DNA of 64,000 nt. It comes from Arctopsyche grandis (taxonomy: Eukaryota > Arthropoda > Insecta > Trichoptera > Hydropsychidae). Positions 44,796-55,185 of this stretch are shown here, piece after piece. Numbering within the stretch: the first letter of the stretch is position 1; every line of letters begins with the position of its first letter. Both the position numbers and the translations under genes were made by a program. The stretch is taken from positions 2,352,001 to 2,416,000 of the forward strand of contig NC_135360.1 of the NCBI RefSeq assembly GCF_051622035.1, written 5' to 3'. The notes beneath the pieces are model-generated. The model was not told the origin of the DNA, made no database searches, and worked only from the letters and a program-made list of their open reading frames with translations.

Positions 44796-45882
44796 TATGG
44801 AGGATGAACGAATGAGACGACTGGCATGTTAATGCACGTGTTTATTATATGACAGCTGAAGACAGAGTGAGTAGTAGCTCTCCGAACCCAGCCGAGTTGG
44901 TTCCCACTCGCAGGAAGGCAACCAAACTCGACCATGTCGTATAAGCGAGCCGCCACATCACTCCCCCACCAGCATCAGCGATACCAAAATTACAAAGAAA
45001 CAAATTTTACAATAGAAAAAAAATTATTGTTACACAAAGAGAAAAAAAAATTATTGAGTGGGGAGAAAAAAAATGTTGACGTGGGTCATCCGCTGTGTAC
45101 ATAGGGGTACCGCCCTGAATGGTCGGTAGATTCGAGGGCGGTGACGTCGCGAGCAGGACGGTGGGTGGTCCGATGGTCGCGCCGATGCGATGCGATGCTG
45201 CGGCGGCGCCGCTCTTCCGAGGCTGATGTCGGTTGGTGGGGCGGCGGGGGCGGCAGGGGCATCGATGTGGTTGATGATACTCCGAGCTGGACTGTGAGTC
45301 GTTGTGGCTCGTGGAGGTGTTGTAGCGCTACCGCCCGTCTCGGCGTGACGACGCTCGTGGGGACGGACGGGGCCTTGATGATGATGATGATGATGGTGCT
45401 GAGGTGGTGTATGTCTTGTGGTGCTGGATGACCGTTCTATGTGTAGTGGATCGCGCATGACTCCACATCCAGCTGTCAAGATCGTCGTCTCATTCGCTCC
45501 CCCATTTTTTTAAGCACCTGTCATCGACGTTGTGGCTGGACGTCGGTAGGTAGGTAGGTAGCCGTGTCTGCTCGTTTATTGTCACCCGCGGGCCGCGGCG
45601 TGCTGTGTTGATGGCGATGGGGGCGCGGCGGGTAGCTTCCCCGCCTGGCTCGGCGAGGCAGGGATGAGCGGCATGTTGAAATTGATCGAGGCTGCGTGGC
45701 TCGATGTCGGGGGTCACCAGTATGGAGGATGAACGAATGAGACGACTGGCATGTTAATGCACGTGTTTATTATATGACAGCTGAAGACAGAGTGAGTAGT
45801 AGCTCTCCGAACCCAGCCGAGTTGGTTCCCACTCGCAGGAAGGCAACCAAACTCGACCATGTCGTATAAGCGAGCCGCCACA
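44796..45882 (-). mobile_element. TRIM-type LTR element, minus-strand copy
   Basis: LTRs of 162 bp at 44796-44957 and 45721-45882 start TATGGAGGATG on the plus strand and end CCGCCACA. GACC target duplications lie at 44792-44795 and 45883-45886. The interior matches the copy at 16051-17119, including the primer-binding-site-like sequence next to 45720 and the purine tract next to 44958. The His/Pro-rich frame here is longer (142 codons at 45051-45479) than in the other copy because of small indels. Confidence 0.85.
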
Positions 45883-46078
45883 GACCTTTAAAGGTCTGTT
45901 CATACCTAATCGGCACGAACCGACCAGCAGGTATCCGGCCGTACGAAAAGTATTCTTCGGTACATTTTGTATGAGTCCTTTCATACTATCCGCCATGCTT
46001 ACGCCACGTCGCACTTACAGCAGTATCCGTCATCTTCTATTCATACCTTTCCGTCAACGTATCGTATCAGTCTTTTTG

Positions 46079-46207
46079 GCGCCGTCCACACACACGATAT
46101 CTACTACCGATATTTCCATATCCAGTTAACATATTGCAACCTGTGGTTGCTATTTAGGAACTGGACATGGAATTATCGGTAGTAGATATCGTGTGTGTGG
46201 ACGGCGC
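46079..46207. mobile_element. Foldback/MITE with perfect 34-bp inverted repeats
   Basis: The arms 46079-46112 and 46174-46207 (starting GCGCCGTCCACACACACGAT) are exact reverse complements. The 61-bp middle extends the fold with one mismatch pair near its ends. The paralogous sequence near 58520 lacks the insert. Confidence 0.75.
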
Positions 46208-46249
46208 TTTGACTTTGGTGGAGATATACACGCGCATTACGTGCCATGG

Positions 46250-46500
46250 GTAAACGGACTACTAGTCAAATGTGAACCGGTCACAGGATAACCGGTCGCT
46301 CTAGATCAGTCACACGTGATCACCCGTCACACTAAAACTGGTCACACCCTAAAACTAATTACGAGAAAACTGGTCACACCCTTAAACTGGTCACACGCTA
46401 AAATCGGTCATGAGAAAACTGGTCACATCCAAAAATTAAAAATCGTCGTATGCCAACTGGTCACACAAAAAAATTATTCGCAAATACTTTTTATTTACGA
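46250..46500 (+). repeat. Short tandem block with TGGTCACAC units
   Basis: Units of about 17-20 bp with aactggtcacacccta-like sequence repeat irregularly. An inverted counterpart is at 59310-59490. Confidence 0.6.
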
Positions 46501-46685
46501 AATTTTTACTATCATCGACTAGATATATGTTCGAGCCAAAAGCCCCCGTGGCCGTGGCCGTTGGTTGTGGTCTTCAGGAGCTCGCGGGCATCTCATCAGT
46601 CAGAGTTTTATCCAATTGACTGAACTATCAATGGGCAAAATTAAGTATAAAAAATTAAAAGTAGTTATAGTTCCCCACATATTTT

Positions 46686-47308
46686 TGTCGGGGTAGGAAG
46701 TGTTGACCGTATCCCAGCCTAACGAAACACTGTTGTGCTTGTTTTAAGTTGTTTTATTGTTTGCCTAAATATTGTACAAGTGTATTAGAATATTTGAGGA
46801 AGTTTTCTCGAAGCGGCTATTGGCTGTTGACTTGGTGTCGTGATGGCTGCTGGATCTGCAATGTGTCGTTGCTCTGGATCCGGCTGAGTTGCAAGAGTTC
46901 TTCCATTGTAGGGTAGTGTAGTGGTAGCTGGTCAGATGCTGGATGTCGACTGCTGTCGTGGTGGCTGCTGCCTGTTGACTGGTCTGCTGCTATGTGTTGA
47001 CTGGTCTGCTGCTGTGTGTCGACTCTTGTTGCTGTGGGTCGACTGAAGTTGTTTGGGCTGGACCTCCTTTTATATTGTTTTTGGGGATCCACGTGACTTG
47101 TCGCAGGTGGTGTTTACGTGTGCGAGTTATGCGAGGAATGTGGTTTGTTGTTTAGGGTGGACGTTTCTCGAATGTTTGGCGTCGTTCCACTCGATTTAGT
47201 TTAATGGATGCAGGTGTTCTTCGACTTGAGATGACGTCAATGGTTGAGCGTGAGAAATGTATTCTCCGTCGCACTAGATGTTTCGATGGCGATGACGAGA
47301 TTCCTACA
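46686..47308 (-). mobile_element. LTR family 1, shortened minus copy
   Basis: The ends (TGTCGGGGTAGG and GATTCCTACA) match those of the copies at 2204 and 21710. The element is only 623 bp because several internal units are missing. The flanks do not form a clear target duplication. Confidence 0.6.
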
Positions 47309-47314
47309 TGGTAT

Positions 47315-47475
47315 TATGGGGGATGAACGAATGAGACGACTGGCATGTTAATGCACGTGTTTTATTTATGACAGCTGAAGGCAGAGTGAGTAGCCGCTCT
47401 CCGAACCCAGCCGAGTTGGTCCCCACTCGCAGGAAGGTAACCAAACTCGACAGTGTCGTATAGCGAGCCGCCACA
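47315..47475 (-). mobile_element. Solo TRIM LTR, minus orientation
   Basis: One LTR of 161 bp (TATGGGGGATG to CCGCCACA) is flanked by GTAT at 47311-47314 and 47476-47479. Confidence 0.8.
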
Positions 47476-48895
47476 GTATCATACATATATAATACATAAA
47501 CAATCACAAGGGAAGATATATACATAAATACATAATATTCAAGGTACGAAGTGGAACACATTTGATCAACTTAAAAATGGCGATAAAAATGTGGATCGTT
47601 AATCGGCCTTAGATTAGACAAGTGGTCGGTGCACTTGTCTGACTTATTTCAAAAAAATATATGTAAACATGTTATAGGTTTAAGTATAGGGGAATATAAA
47701 GTTAAACTTTAGTTTAGATAGTATTCACTAAATTCAATACATGGAACTTTGACTACTTTTAATTTAAACATATGTAGATACTATTCACTTCGTAATTCTA
47801 ATATACTTGAAATAGTCCACTCTACACTGGTCAATACTATATTTTGTGAATTCAGAAAAGGTTCAGAATCACTAATCTAACTGGTTAAGTTGGAAACATG
47901 TGTTATTTAAGAACAAAGGAAAATAAATGGATTTTTTTTTATATATCAAGTATTTATTACGCACGAAGAAAGCAAATACACGTAAAACATCACAAAATAT
48001 CAAATTTAAATAACAATTTTTACCTGATAGTAATATTTTATTGAATTTTCATACCTGGAACTCATTATAACGGTTTGACCCATAAAACTGGAATGATTTA
48101 ATTCATTTTCACTTTTGAAAGACAAAACCCATTTCGTTTTCGTTTCCAATCTTACAAAAATTGCTGTTCATTTTCAATCCTAGAACTAAACATACAATAC
48201 ACAGAATATTAATCATACAATCCGCATTCGATGACATGGGTGTTTTATTTAACTATATATAATTTATATGTTAAGCAGAGTCAACATCTCAAATAAAACA
48301 TGAAATTTGTACAAGATAAATGTACATATATAACATTTAGTTAGGATTTATTTTGCTGTCGCCTCGGGATGAAACCTATCCTATTAAGTAAGAAAGGTTT
48401 CGAGTGGAAACCTTACTGATAAATAGCTTTAAAATGATTTCGAATCGTTCCATCAAAAATTTCCTATAATCTCAAAAATCTACTAATACAAAATATTTTC
48501 CTATTGGATAGTAGATTCATGGTTTTTTTCAAGGGGGTCACAACGATTGAAAAAAATGGGTCTTTGGTGAGTTTTATGATAACTCAAACGAGGTGATGAT
48601 TTGGTCTGATAATAGTAACTACTGGCAAGTTATCCTGCAATATGAAAGTAGTAAGAATCATTGTTTTAAAATAGTATATCAAACAAAGTGGTGGCATTCG
48701 TAAAAAGCACTTCAACAATTATGTGAATTGCGATGGATTACCAAAATAAATACTAAATCATAATTATCAAGTCAACAAATACTTTATATACTTTAAGGGC
48801 ATTTTTTTGTTATGTTAATTCCACACTGCATTGCATTTCAATATAAAATCAATTAGGTTAAGCTACTTATATACATAATTATTTTAGGGTTTGGT
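47476..48895. other. AT-rich interval without supported features
   Basis: No coding frame of note is present. I see only AT-rich sequence and short homopolymers. Confidence 0.35.
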
Positions 48896-49271
48896 GCATC
48901 CGCTCTAAAATCGCCATATTAACAGAACGCCAGCTTTAAACGTAATTCTCGTTTTCTCGAATGATAGATTGCACATCAGATGACGAGTAACCTTTCGATG
49001 TATAAAGATGCAATTATTAAAATTGAGTTGGATCTTTCTGGCGAGTTTTATAAGGCAAGATTCGGAACTTATCGAATCTTGCCTTATTAAACTCGCCTGA
49101 AAGATCTAACTCAATTTTAATAATTACCATTTTAATAATTGCACCTGTGCACATCGAAAGGATACCCGTCATCTGATGTGCAATCTATCATTCGAGAAGA
49201 TGAGAATTGCATTTAAAGCAGCCGTCCGTTAATCTGTCGTTCAATTTGTCTGGCGATTTTAGAGCGGATGC
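48896..49271. mobile_element. Foldback element with long imperfect inverted repeats
   Basis: The outer arms gcatccgctctaaaatcgcc (48896-48915) and its exact reverse complement (49252-49271) enclose a large hairpin. A related element is at 61948-62295. It contains no coding sequence. Confidence 0.65.
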
Positions 49272-49558
49272 CCCGCATCCGCAATTGAGTATCTTCGGAA
49301 ACGTCATATTGTGGCCACTATGCAAGCAAACAAGGGCCTTATCGCTGCGCTCCGTAATGTATATGTAAGGCGATTTTGCCTTGCACTTGGCCAAAGTGCC
49401 GTATACGTGCGGTGCTGAAGCCGTGCAGTGCTGTTATGTATGAACAGACCTTTATATGTACAATATTATCGGAAAATATTTTTTTACGCGTAAATTTTAA
49501 ATCGACTAGGACAAATGATTCTCGGACAAAGACTTCAAAACCGGGACGTATGGCAGCC

Positions 49559-51299
49559 CTATTTTAGTGGCTTTACTCTAGTATGAATACCCATATGTGC
49601 ATTGAAATCAAATTTTCTAAGAAATGATTTTAAACAAATGTGACATTTGTGTGGCTTTACCCCACTATGAACCTTGGTGTGTGCAATAAGACATCGTTTC
49701 ATACTAAATGTTTTTGAACAAATGTCACATTTGTGTGGCTTTACCCCAGTATGAATACTAATATGTTCAATAAGAGATCGTTTTGTATTATATGTTTTTG
49801 AACAAATGTCACATTTGTATAGCTTTGCCCCAGTATGAATATTATTAGTATGTTCAATAAGAGATCGTTTAGCAGTAAATGTTTTTGAACAGATGTCACA
49901 TTTGTGTGACTTTACCCCACTATGAATATCCACATGTGCACTTAAATGAGATTTTCTAACGAATGATTTTGAACAAATCTCACATTTGTGTGGCTTTACC
50001 CCAGTATGAATATTAATATGTTTAATAAGAGATCCTTTTGTAGTATATGCTTTTGAACAAATGTGACATTTGTATGGCTTTACCCCCCTATGAATATTCA
50101 TATGTGCAATAAGAGATCGTTTCACGGTATATGTTTTTGAACAAATTTCACATTTGTGTGGCTTTACCCCAGTATGAATATTAATATGTTTAATAAGATA
50201 TCGTTTTGTAGTATATGTTTTTGAACAAAATTCACATTTGAGTAGATTTACTCCAGTGTGAATATTAGTATGTTCAATAAGAGATCGTTTTGTAATATAT
50301 GTTTTTAAACAAATGTCACATTTGTGTGACTTCACCCCAGTATGAATACCCATATGTGAATTGATATCAGATTTTCTAAGGAATGATTTCAAACAAATCT
50401 CACATTTGTATGGCCTTACCCCAGTATGTATTCTCTTGTGTCCTCTGAGGTGAGATTTCGAAATAAATGATTTTAAACAAATATCACATTTGTGTGGCTT
50501 TAGTCGACTATGAGTATTTATATGTTCACTAAGAGATCGTTTTGTAGTATATGTTTTTGAACAAATGTCACACTTATGTGGCTTTACCCCATTATGAATT
50601 TTAAGGTGTGCACTGAGCTGGGGTTTTGACGTGAATGTGTTTTTCTGTGTCACAAGATTGTGTTTATTAGTAAACGAGTTGTCTTGGAAATCTATTTTAT
50701 GGTCCACTTCAGAATGTGTAGAGCATATCTTATCTAAAGCTTTTCGTAATGGTAATTCTTCCACTAGAATGTGTCTATTGGTATCCATTATTGCTACCAT
50801 ATTGTCTCTTGAAGTAATTTTTCTTCCAGGGGTCTAAAAAATAAATCGAATGTTATACAATTTAACATGTGTAACATTTTTACAGTGTGATTAGATGTCA
50901 TTTTACATGTAAATTCTAATCGATCTAAGTCACTCGAATCCCATTTAATTACCTCGCCATCGTCTGGTGAACGAGAAATGCTGGGTGGCAAATCACCACA
51001 CAACTCATCTTCCCATATTAAATCTTCCAGCAAAACTTCCTCCGGCTTGACTTTCAAATACTTTTCTAATTTCACCCTCGACGCTGTGTCATTCTGAAAA
51101 CAAGTGTTTCGGAAGCTGTCGAGCAATTCCAAATTGTTGACACACGAAAGGCATATCGTATCTGACAGATGGTCACCTTTCCGAATCTACAAATGAGAAA
51201 GATGTTGAAGATTACCATGACTAACAATAGCAATGGTTCAAGTGAAATTCCATTGCTGTCACCCCAATTTTGGTACAACGGGTTTCCAATTTTTTTTCA

Positions 51300-51361
<62 letters not shown>

Positions 51362-51570
51362 ATACATATGTATATATTTTTTTTTCGTCCAAGGCACTAT
51401 TACAACGGGTTTCCGGAAACCATTTAGGGTGACACCACCAATTTAACGTAACTCACCGGCAGCTGACAGCAGGTCCAAATACGTTGCGCCAATCCCGTTG
51501 GATGAGGATCGTCATGGATGGAGACGAAGGACTCTGCTGGAGCAGGGCAGAGACAAAGTCTGCACTCCAT
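49559..51570 (-). CDS. ZAD-C2H2 zinc-finger protein F (12 fingers)
   Basis: Exons on the minus strand are 51570-51457, 51186-50953 and 50833-49559, phase 0; the product is 540 residues. The ZAD Cys pairs are at 3/6 and 50/53. The second donor is GTAATT rather than the GTAAGT of its paralogues. Intron 1 is 270 bp because it contains a MITE with a TA tract; intron 2 is 119 bp. Twelve complete fingers end in HTRVKPLK. Finger 9 has an H-x4-H zinc end. The four C-terminal fingers correspond in order to those of G and to the readable end of E. The TAG stop at 49561-49559 is the first three bases of a TAGGGCTGCCA repeat end. The frame is intact. Confidence 0.87.
51254..51438. mobile_element. MITE in intron 1 of gene F
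   Basis: It has the same ends as the copy at 36613-36890 (GCTGTCACCCCAATTTTGG and gggtgacaccac) and a TA tract at 51304-51359. It explains why this intron is about 190 bp longer than in all paralogues. Confidence 0.75.
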
Positions 51571-52018
51571 TGCTACTGGGACAGCACAATTTTCAACAAT
51601 AACTATAGAACGGAAGATTCTTTGACCCTAGATATTGATTGATTTTATTCAAGAATCGTACACGATTTAATAATTATATTATGAAAATAGCAGAAAATAA
51701 TAGTTGGATAACGATTCTCCAGCACTCGCCTACCAGCTCCACGAACGCGTTATTTTATATTAGTGAACGAAATATGTTTATGCACTGCTGTCAGCTGTCA
51801 ACATGCTTGACGCATACATATATTTCTTTGTGATGGCAGCTCTGCTTACGAAACGCTGGTTGTGACCGTCCGAGAAATTTTGATCAGAATTTCCGATAGT
51901 TTATCTGTTACAGATATTCGTCACTACCAATTAGAATGCGGATCAAAACGTATTTCAAATAAAATTAACTAGAGTGATATATCGATAGAATGATGTTTTC
52001 AGTTTATTATAATTAAAC
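51571..52018 (-). promoter_or_regulatory. Conserved 5' flank of gene F
   Basis: Nearly identical to the flank of D, including the palindrome ctgctgtcagctgtcaac at 51785-51802. It is followed by the same split MITE (52019-52478), so D and F share a duplication that extends at least 900 bp upstream. Confidence 0.5.
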
Positions 52019-52478
52019 GGTAATTGGATTATTAGTCACATTGCGATGGTGACAAACACAATTTTTGCTATGAAAATCGCGAATGCGGAGTAGTTGGCAT
52101 TCGAGTTTTTGTTAGTATGATAGATATCATTAGTTATAATAATTCCTAACGCATGCGCGCTTTATGTGCTCATGCGTTGTTGTTTATTTTGTACTTGGTT
52201 ATGTACAGTGTGGTTTTTTTATTAAAACAGTGATGTGCGATTGTTCTTGTGCGATATTCATGAACAACCGTCTCGTTCTCCGACGAAAGGGTCTCTTAAA
52301 CTGTATTCGTTGGGGGGGGTGGTGGCCTCATGTTGAGGGATTTAAGGGTCAAATTCCTTGAACATTAAAGCGGGCTTAGTTATCATTAGTATAATGGACT
52401 TTTCGGCCGCCAGATGTTTCGTTATAGAGATTTTAGAGACTTTTGGGGGAGCGCTTTGTGACCAATGATCGCCGAACC
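52019..52478. mobile_element. MITE family with GTCACA ends, split copy upstream of gene F
   Basis: Paralogous to 28373-28841, with the same 245-bp class insert. Confidence 0.6.
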
Positions 52479-53073
52479 ATATAATATATATAAAAACGGA
52501 CATGTATGTATAGGTATATTAGCTACAGAAGGCGCGTGCACAGTACTCACACAAATACATTTTTCATATACAAGCTGTTAAAAGAAACACGCTAATATTT
52601 ATATATTTTATTTCAACCGATCGTGTAATGTTTTTAAGATCTATGATATAATTTGGATGGCATATTTATTTAATATTTGAATACGTGCCACGAATAAAAT
52701 GATAAATAGCATATTTTTTTAAATTATAAGTAAAACAAACGTACGTATACAAAAATTAATAAGAATTAAAAAATGGGGAAAAAAATATAGGATATAAATT
52801 ATATTAAACAGGAAATAAGTAATTTTAAAAGTGTTCGAATTTTGATAATAATGCAGTCCTTTTCATTATCATGTATAGACATTCTTCTTTGTCGGCTAGT
52901 ATTAAGTCCCGACCGTTACATAGATAATAAAATAAATTCGCAAAGAAAGCGCTACACTTTGTTGTTTATTTGCTCACTTCAAATTTGTTTACTGTTGGGG
53001 GCCTAGACCATCAAAATATTTTTTCATTATTTTGCATAGAATTGTTTGTTGGCTTCAGAAATTTGTGGCCAAG
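52479..53073. other. AT-rich interval
   Basis: No supported gene or repeat boundary is seen. Confidence 0.3.
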
Positions 53074-53442
53074 TCAGAACTTGTCATAAATAAAAGTCCT
53101 TAAAACAACTCGCACAGTCGATGAAGATGTGGATGCTGCTTGATCTGATGACTCTGAAGACATAGGTTGTGTCGTTGATGGCTCCGATATTAAAGCTTGC
53201 GATGTTGGCGGTTTATTAGCCACCACAAATTGATTTCGTACTTCACAAACAATTCGCTGAACACTTCTTTTAGAAATACCAGTCGCTTCCGCAGTTGAAG
53301 CATATAAATTTTTCAAACAACTATTTCTTTCGTCACCTTCACTATTCACTATACGATGCATGAAATAGTTGAAAACATTATTCACAATGTCGCGAGATTG
53401 TCCCGTCAGTGTTTTCCCAGATACAATTTTATTACAAAGCAT
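53074..53442 (-). pseudogene. Transposase-like N-terminal helix-turn-helix fragment
   Basis: From an ATG at 53442 the frame encodes 122 residues. It has a GQSRDIVNNVFNYFMHRI segment, then STAEATGISKRSVQRIVCEV, an HTH of the kind found at the start of Tc1/IS630-like DDE transposases. The tail is Ser/Thr-rich and no catalytic domain follows. It is probably the first exon of a mobile-element gene left behind after deletion. It could still be translated. Confidence 0.45.
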
Positions 53443-54040
53443 TTTATTATCATATATATATATATATCCACTAATTCTAATTAACTAACTCCAATTAACC
53501 AATTAGCAAACAATATAAGAACGCGTTACGTCAGTTTGTGGGGGTTGATCGGTGACTGACCAGTGAAACTGGAAATGAATGGTAGCCCTACCTAAAGCTC
53601 CACTATGGACGGAAACAAGTAAACAAGATTTATCAAGTAGTAATAAAATGGAATGTCATAAATATGAAAATTTAAAATAAAATGATAAAATATAAGAAAA
53701 ATTAAAATAATAATGACACAAAAAAAAACAATGACACAATATTTAAATTTGAAAAATATATATTTCAATGTATGATATCCAGCGAGTAAATCATTTTGGA
53801 TCGCAACAGATGATATTTCAGGGTGTGGGGTTGTACGTCGCTATAATGTTTATAATGTTTGTATAATGCTATAATGTTTGGGACAAGTAGATAATAAAAA
53901 TAGTATAATATTACTATACATTATGCTTGGAATTGTTATAAATACAAAATAAAAAAATTTGCAAATCGACTTATAAAAGGTACATATGTACGTACAACCA
54001 GTACTATTGCTGCATTTTCAAATGGAGATGTACCATTTAG
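53443..54040. repeat. Downstream module of the duplicated ZAD-gene unit
   Basis: The stretch from 53586 (ctacctaaagctccactatgg) onward aligns with 35160-35400 and 24172-24340. It includes a TA-rich strand near 53443 and a gttgtacgtcgct block near 53829. Confidence 0.45.
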
Positions 54041-54193
54041 AAAGAACCGTCAGACGCAAGATCCGATGACTTGATAAATAATGCTCATGGAGGAAAAGTC
54101 AATGTTGCACAGGTATGTAAGTTGAAGGAAATGAGAAGAGAACTTTCAAAGCAATTTCGCAAGGGATATTTGTATTATGGAAGCGTTCTTTAA
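54041..54193 (+). pseudogene. Exon-like remnant, third copy
   Basis: The frame KEPSDARSDDLINNAHGGK continues to a TAA at 54191-54193, like the copy at 24841. The upstream AG and internal GTATGTAAG are kept. Confidence 0.35.
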
Positions 54194-54401
54194 CATATAT
54201 CGTAATTTTGTTCATGTTTAATTTATTTTGGTAATTAAAGTCATTTTGTGATTCTCTATGTACATACCTTCAAACTGAATACAAAAATTTACAAATTTTA
54301 AGAAACATAAGGGGATCAAAATGACCTGTTTTGACGGAAAACGTTTCTATTTTTTTTACTAACCTCTTTTACTTACGATTACAATTCAGGAAAAAGTTTG
54401 T

Positions 54402-54564
54402 TGTGGCTTTACTCTAGTATGAATACCCATATGTGAACTAAGTTTTAATTTTCTAAAAAATGTTTTTGAAAAAATGTCACTTGTGTAGTTTTACCCAGTG
54501 TTGTCACCCCAATTTTGGAACAACGGGTTCCAAAAGTTTTTTTCAATAAAATTATTTTCAAAAA

Positions 54565-54635
<71 letters not shown>

Positions 54636-54880
54636 CATTTTTTTACGTCCAAGGCACTATTATATAAAAGTTCATTGAATTTTCAAGATTTGCATAATTT
54701 TTGACAGAAATGATATGACTTTTTAGATTAAACAACGGGTTTCCGGAAACCCATGGAAACCATTAGGGCAACACCACTGGCTTTACCCCAGGAGAAATAT
54801 CCATATGTGAACAAAGGTTTTTTTTTTGTGAAGAATGATTTTGAACAATTGTCACATTTGTGTGACTTAACCTAAGGTTG
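54402..54880 (-). pseudogene. Orphan zinc fingers downstream of gene G, split by a MITE
   Basis: The region is colinear with 35590-36985, without the hAT element. It contains a terminal finger remnant with MGIHTRVKPQQTF (54384-54437), a broken finger, the MITE at 54498-54777 and another broken finger to 54880. The single CTCTAGTA (54412-54419) is the unoccupied hAT target. Confidence 0.65.
54498..54777. mobile_element. MITE with GTGKTGTCACCC ends and TA tract, copy near gene G
   Basis: It occupies the same site as the copy at 36613-36890, so it was inserted before the E/G duplication. The TA tract spans about 54569-54631. Confidence 0.65.
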
Positions 54881-55185
54881 TCTGACGCTCCAATTAATCG
54901 GAATTGTCACCAGTTTTGTCTCGTGTCACGGTATCCTGAACAAACCTCTCGGGACGCGCAAATGTCCCGGTTTATTAGTTTTTTCAACATGTTCCCATTC
55001 AGATCCTTCATGGAGAAGCGTATCAATATAAGATATTATGTATTATATGTGCAAAATTATCGGAAAATATATTTTAATATGCGTTAATTTTAAATCGACC
55101 TGGACAAATGACTCTCGGACAGGGACACTGGGACAAAGACCTCAAAACCGAATGTCCTGGTGTACCGGGACGTATGGCAGCCCTA
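54881..55185. mobile_element. TAGGG-ended repeat forming the 3' end of gene G
   Basis: It runs from aaggttgtctgacgctcc to ggcagcccta; in reverse complement the inner end is TAGGGCTGCCATACGTCCC. It lies between the functional array of G and the orphan fingers. The complementary TAG at 55185-55183 is the stop codon of G. Confidence 0.55.

Larger units (their letters stand above)
45887..49454. mobile_element. AAAGGTCTGTTC-ended element, expanded by nested insertions
   Basis: The left end (TTTAAAGGTCTGTTCATACC) and the right end (reverse complement TAAAGGTCTGTTCATAC) match the ends of the compact copy at 58322-59144. The left 300 bp and right 130 bp align to that copy in order. The rest is filled by a palindromic MITE, an LTR fragment, a solo TRIM LTR and a foldback, all listed separately. 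Confidence 0.5.
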
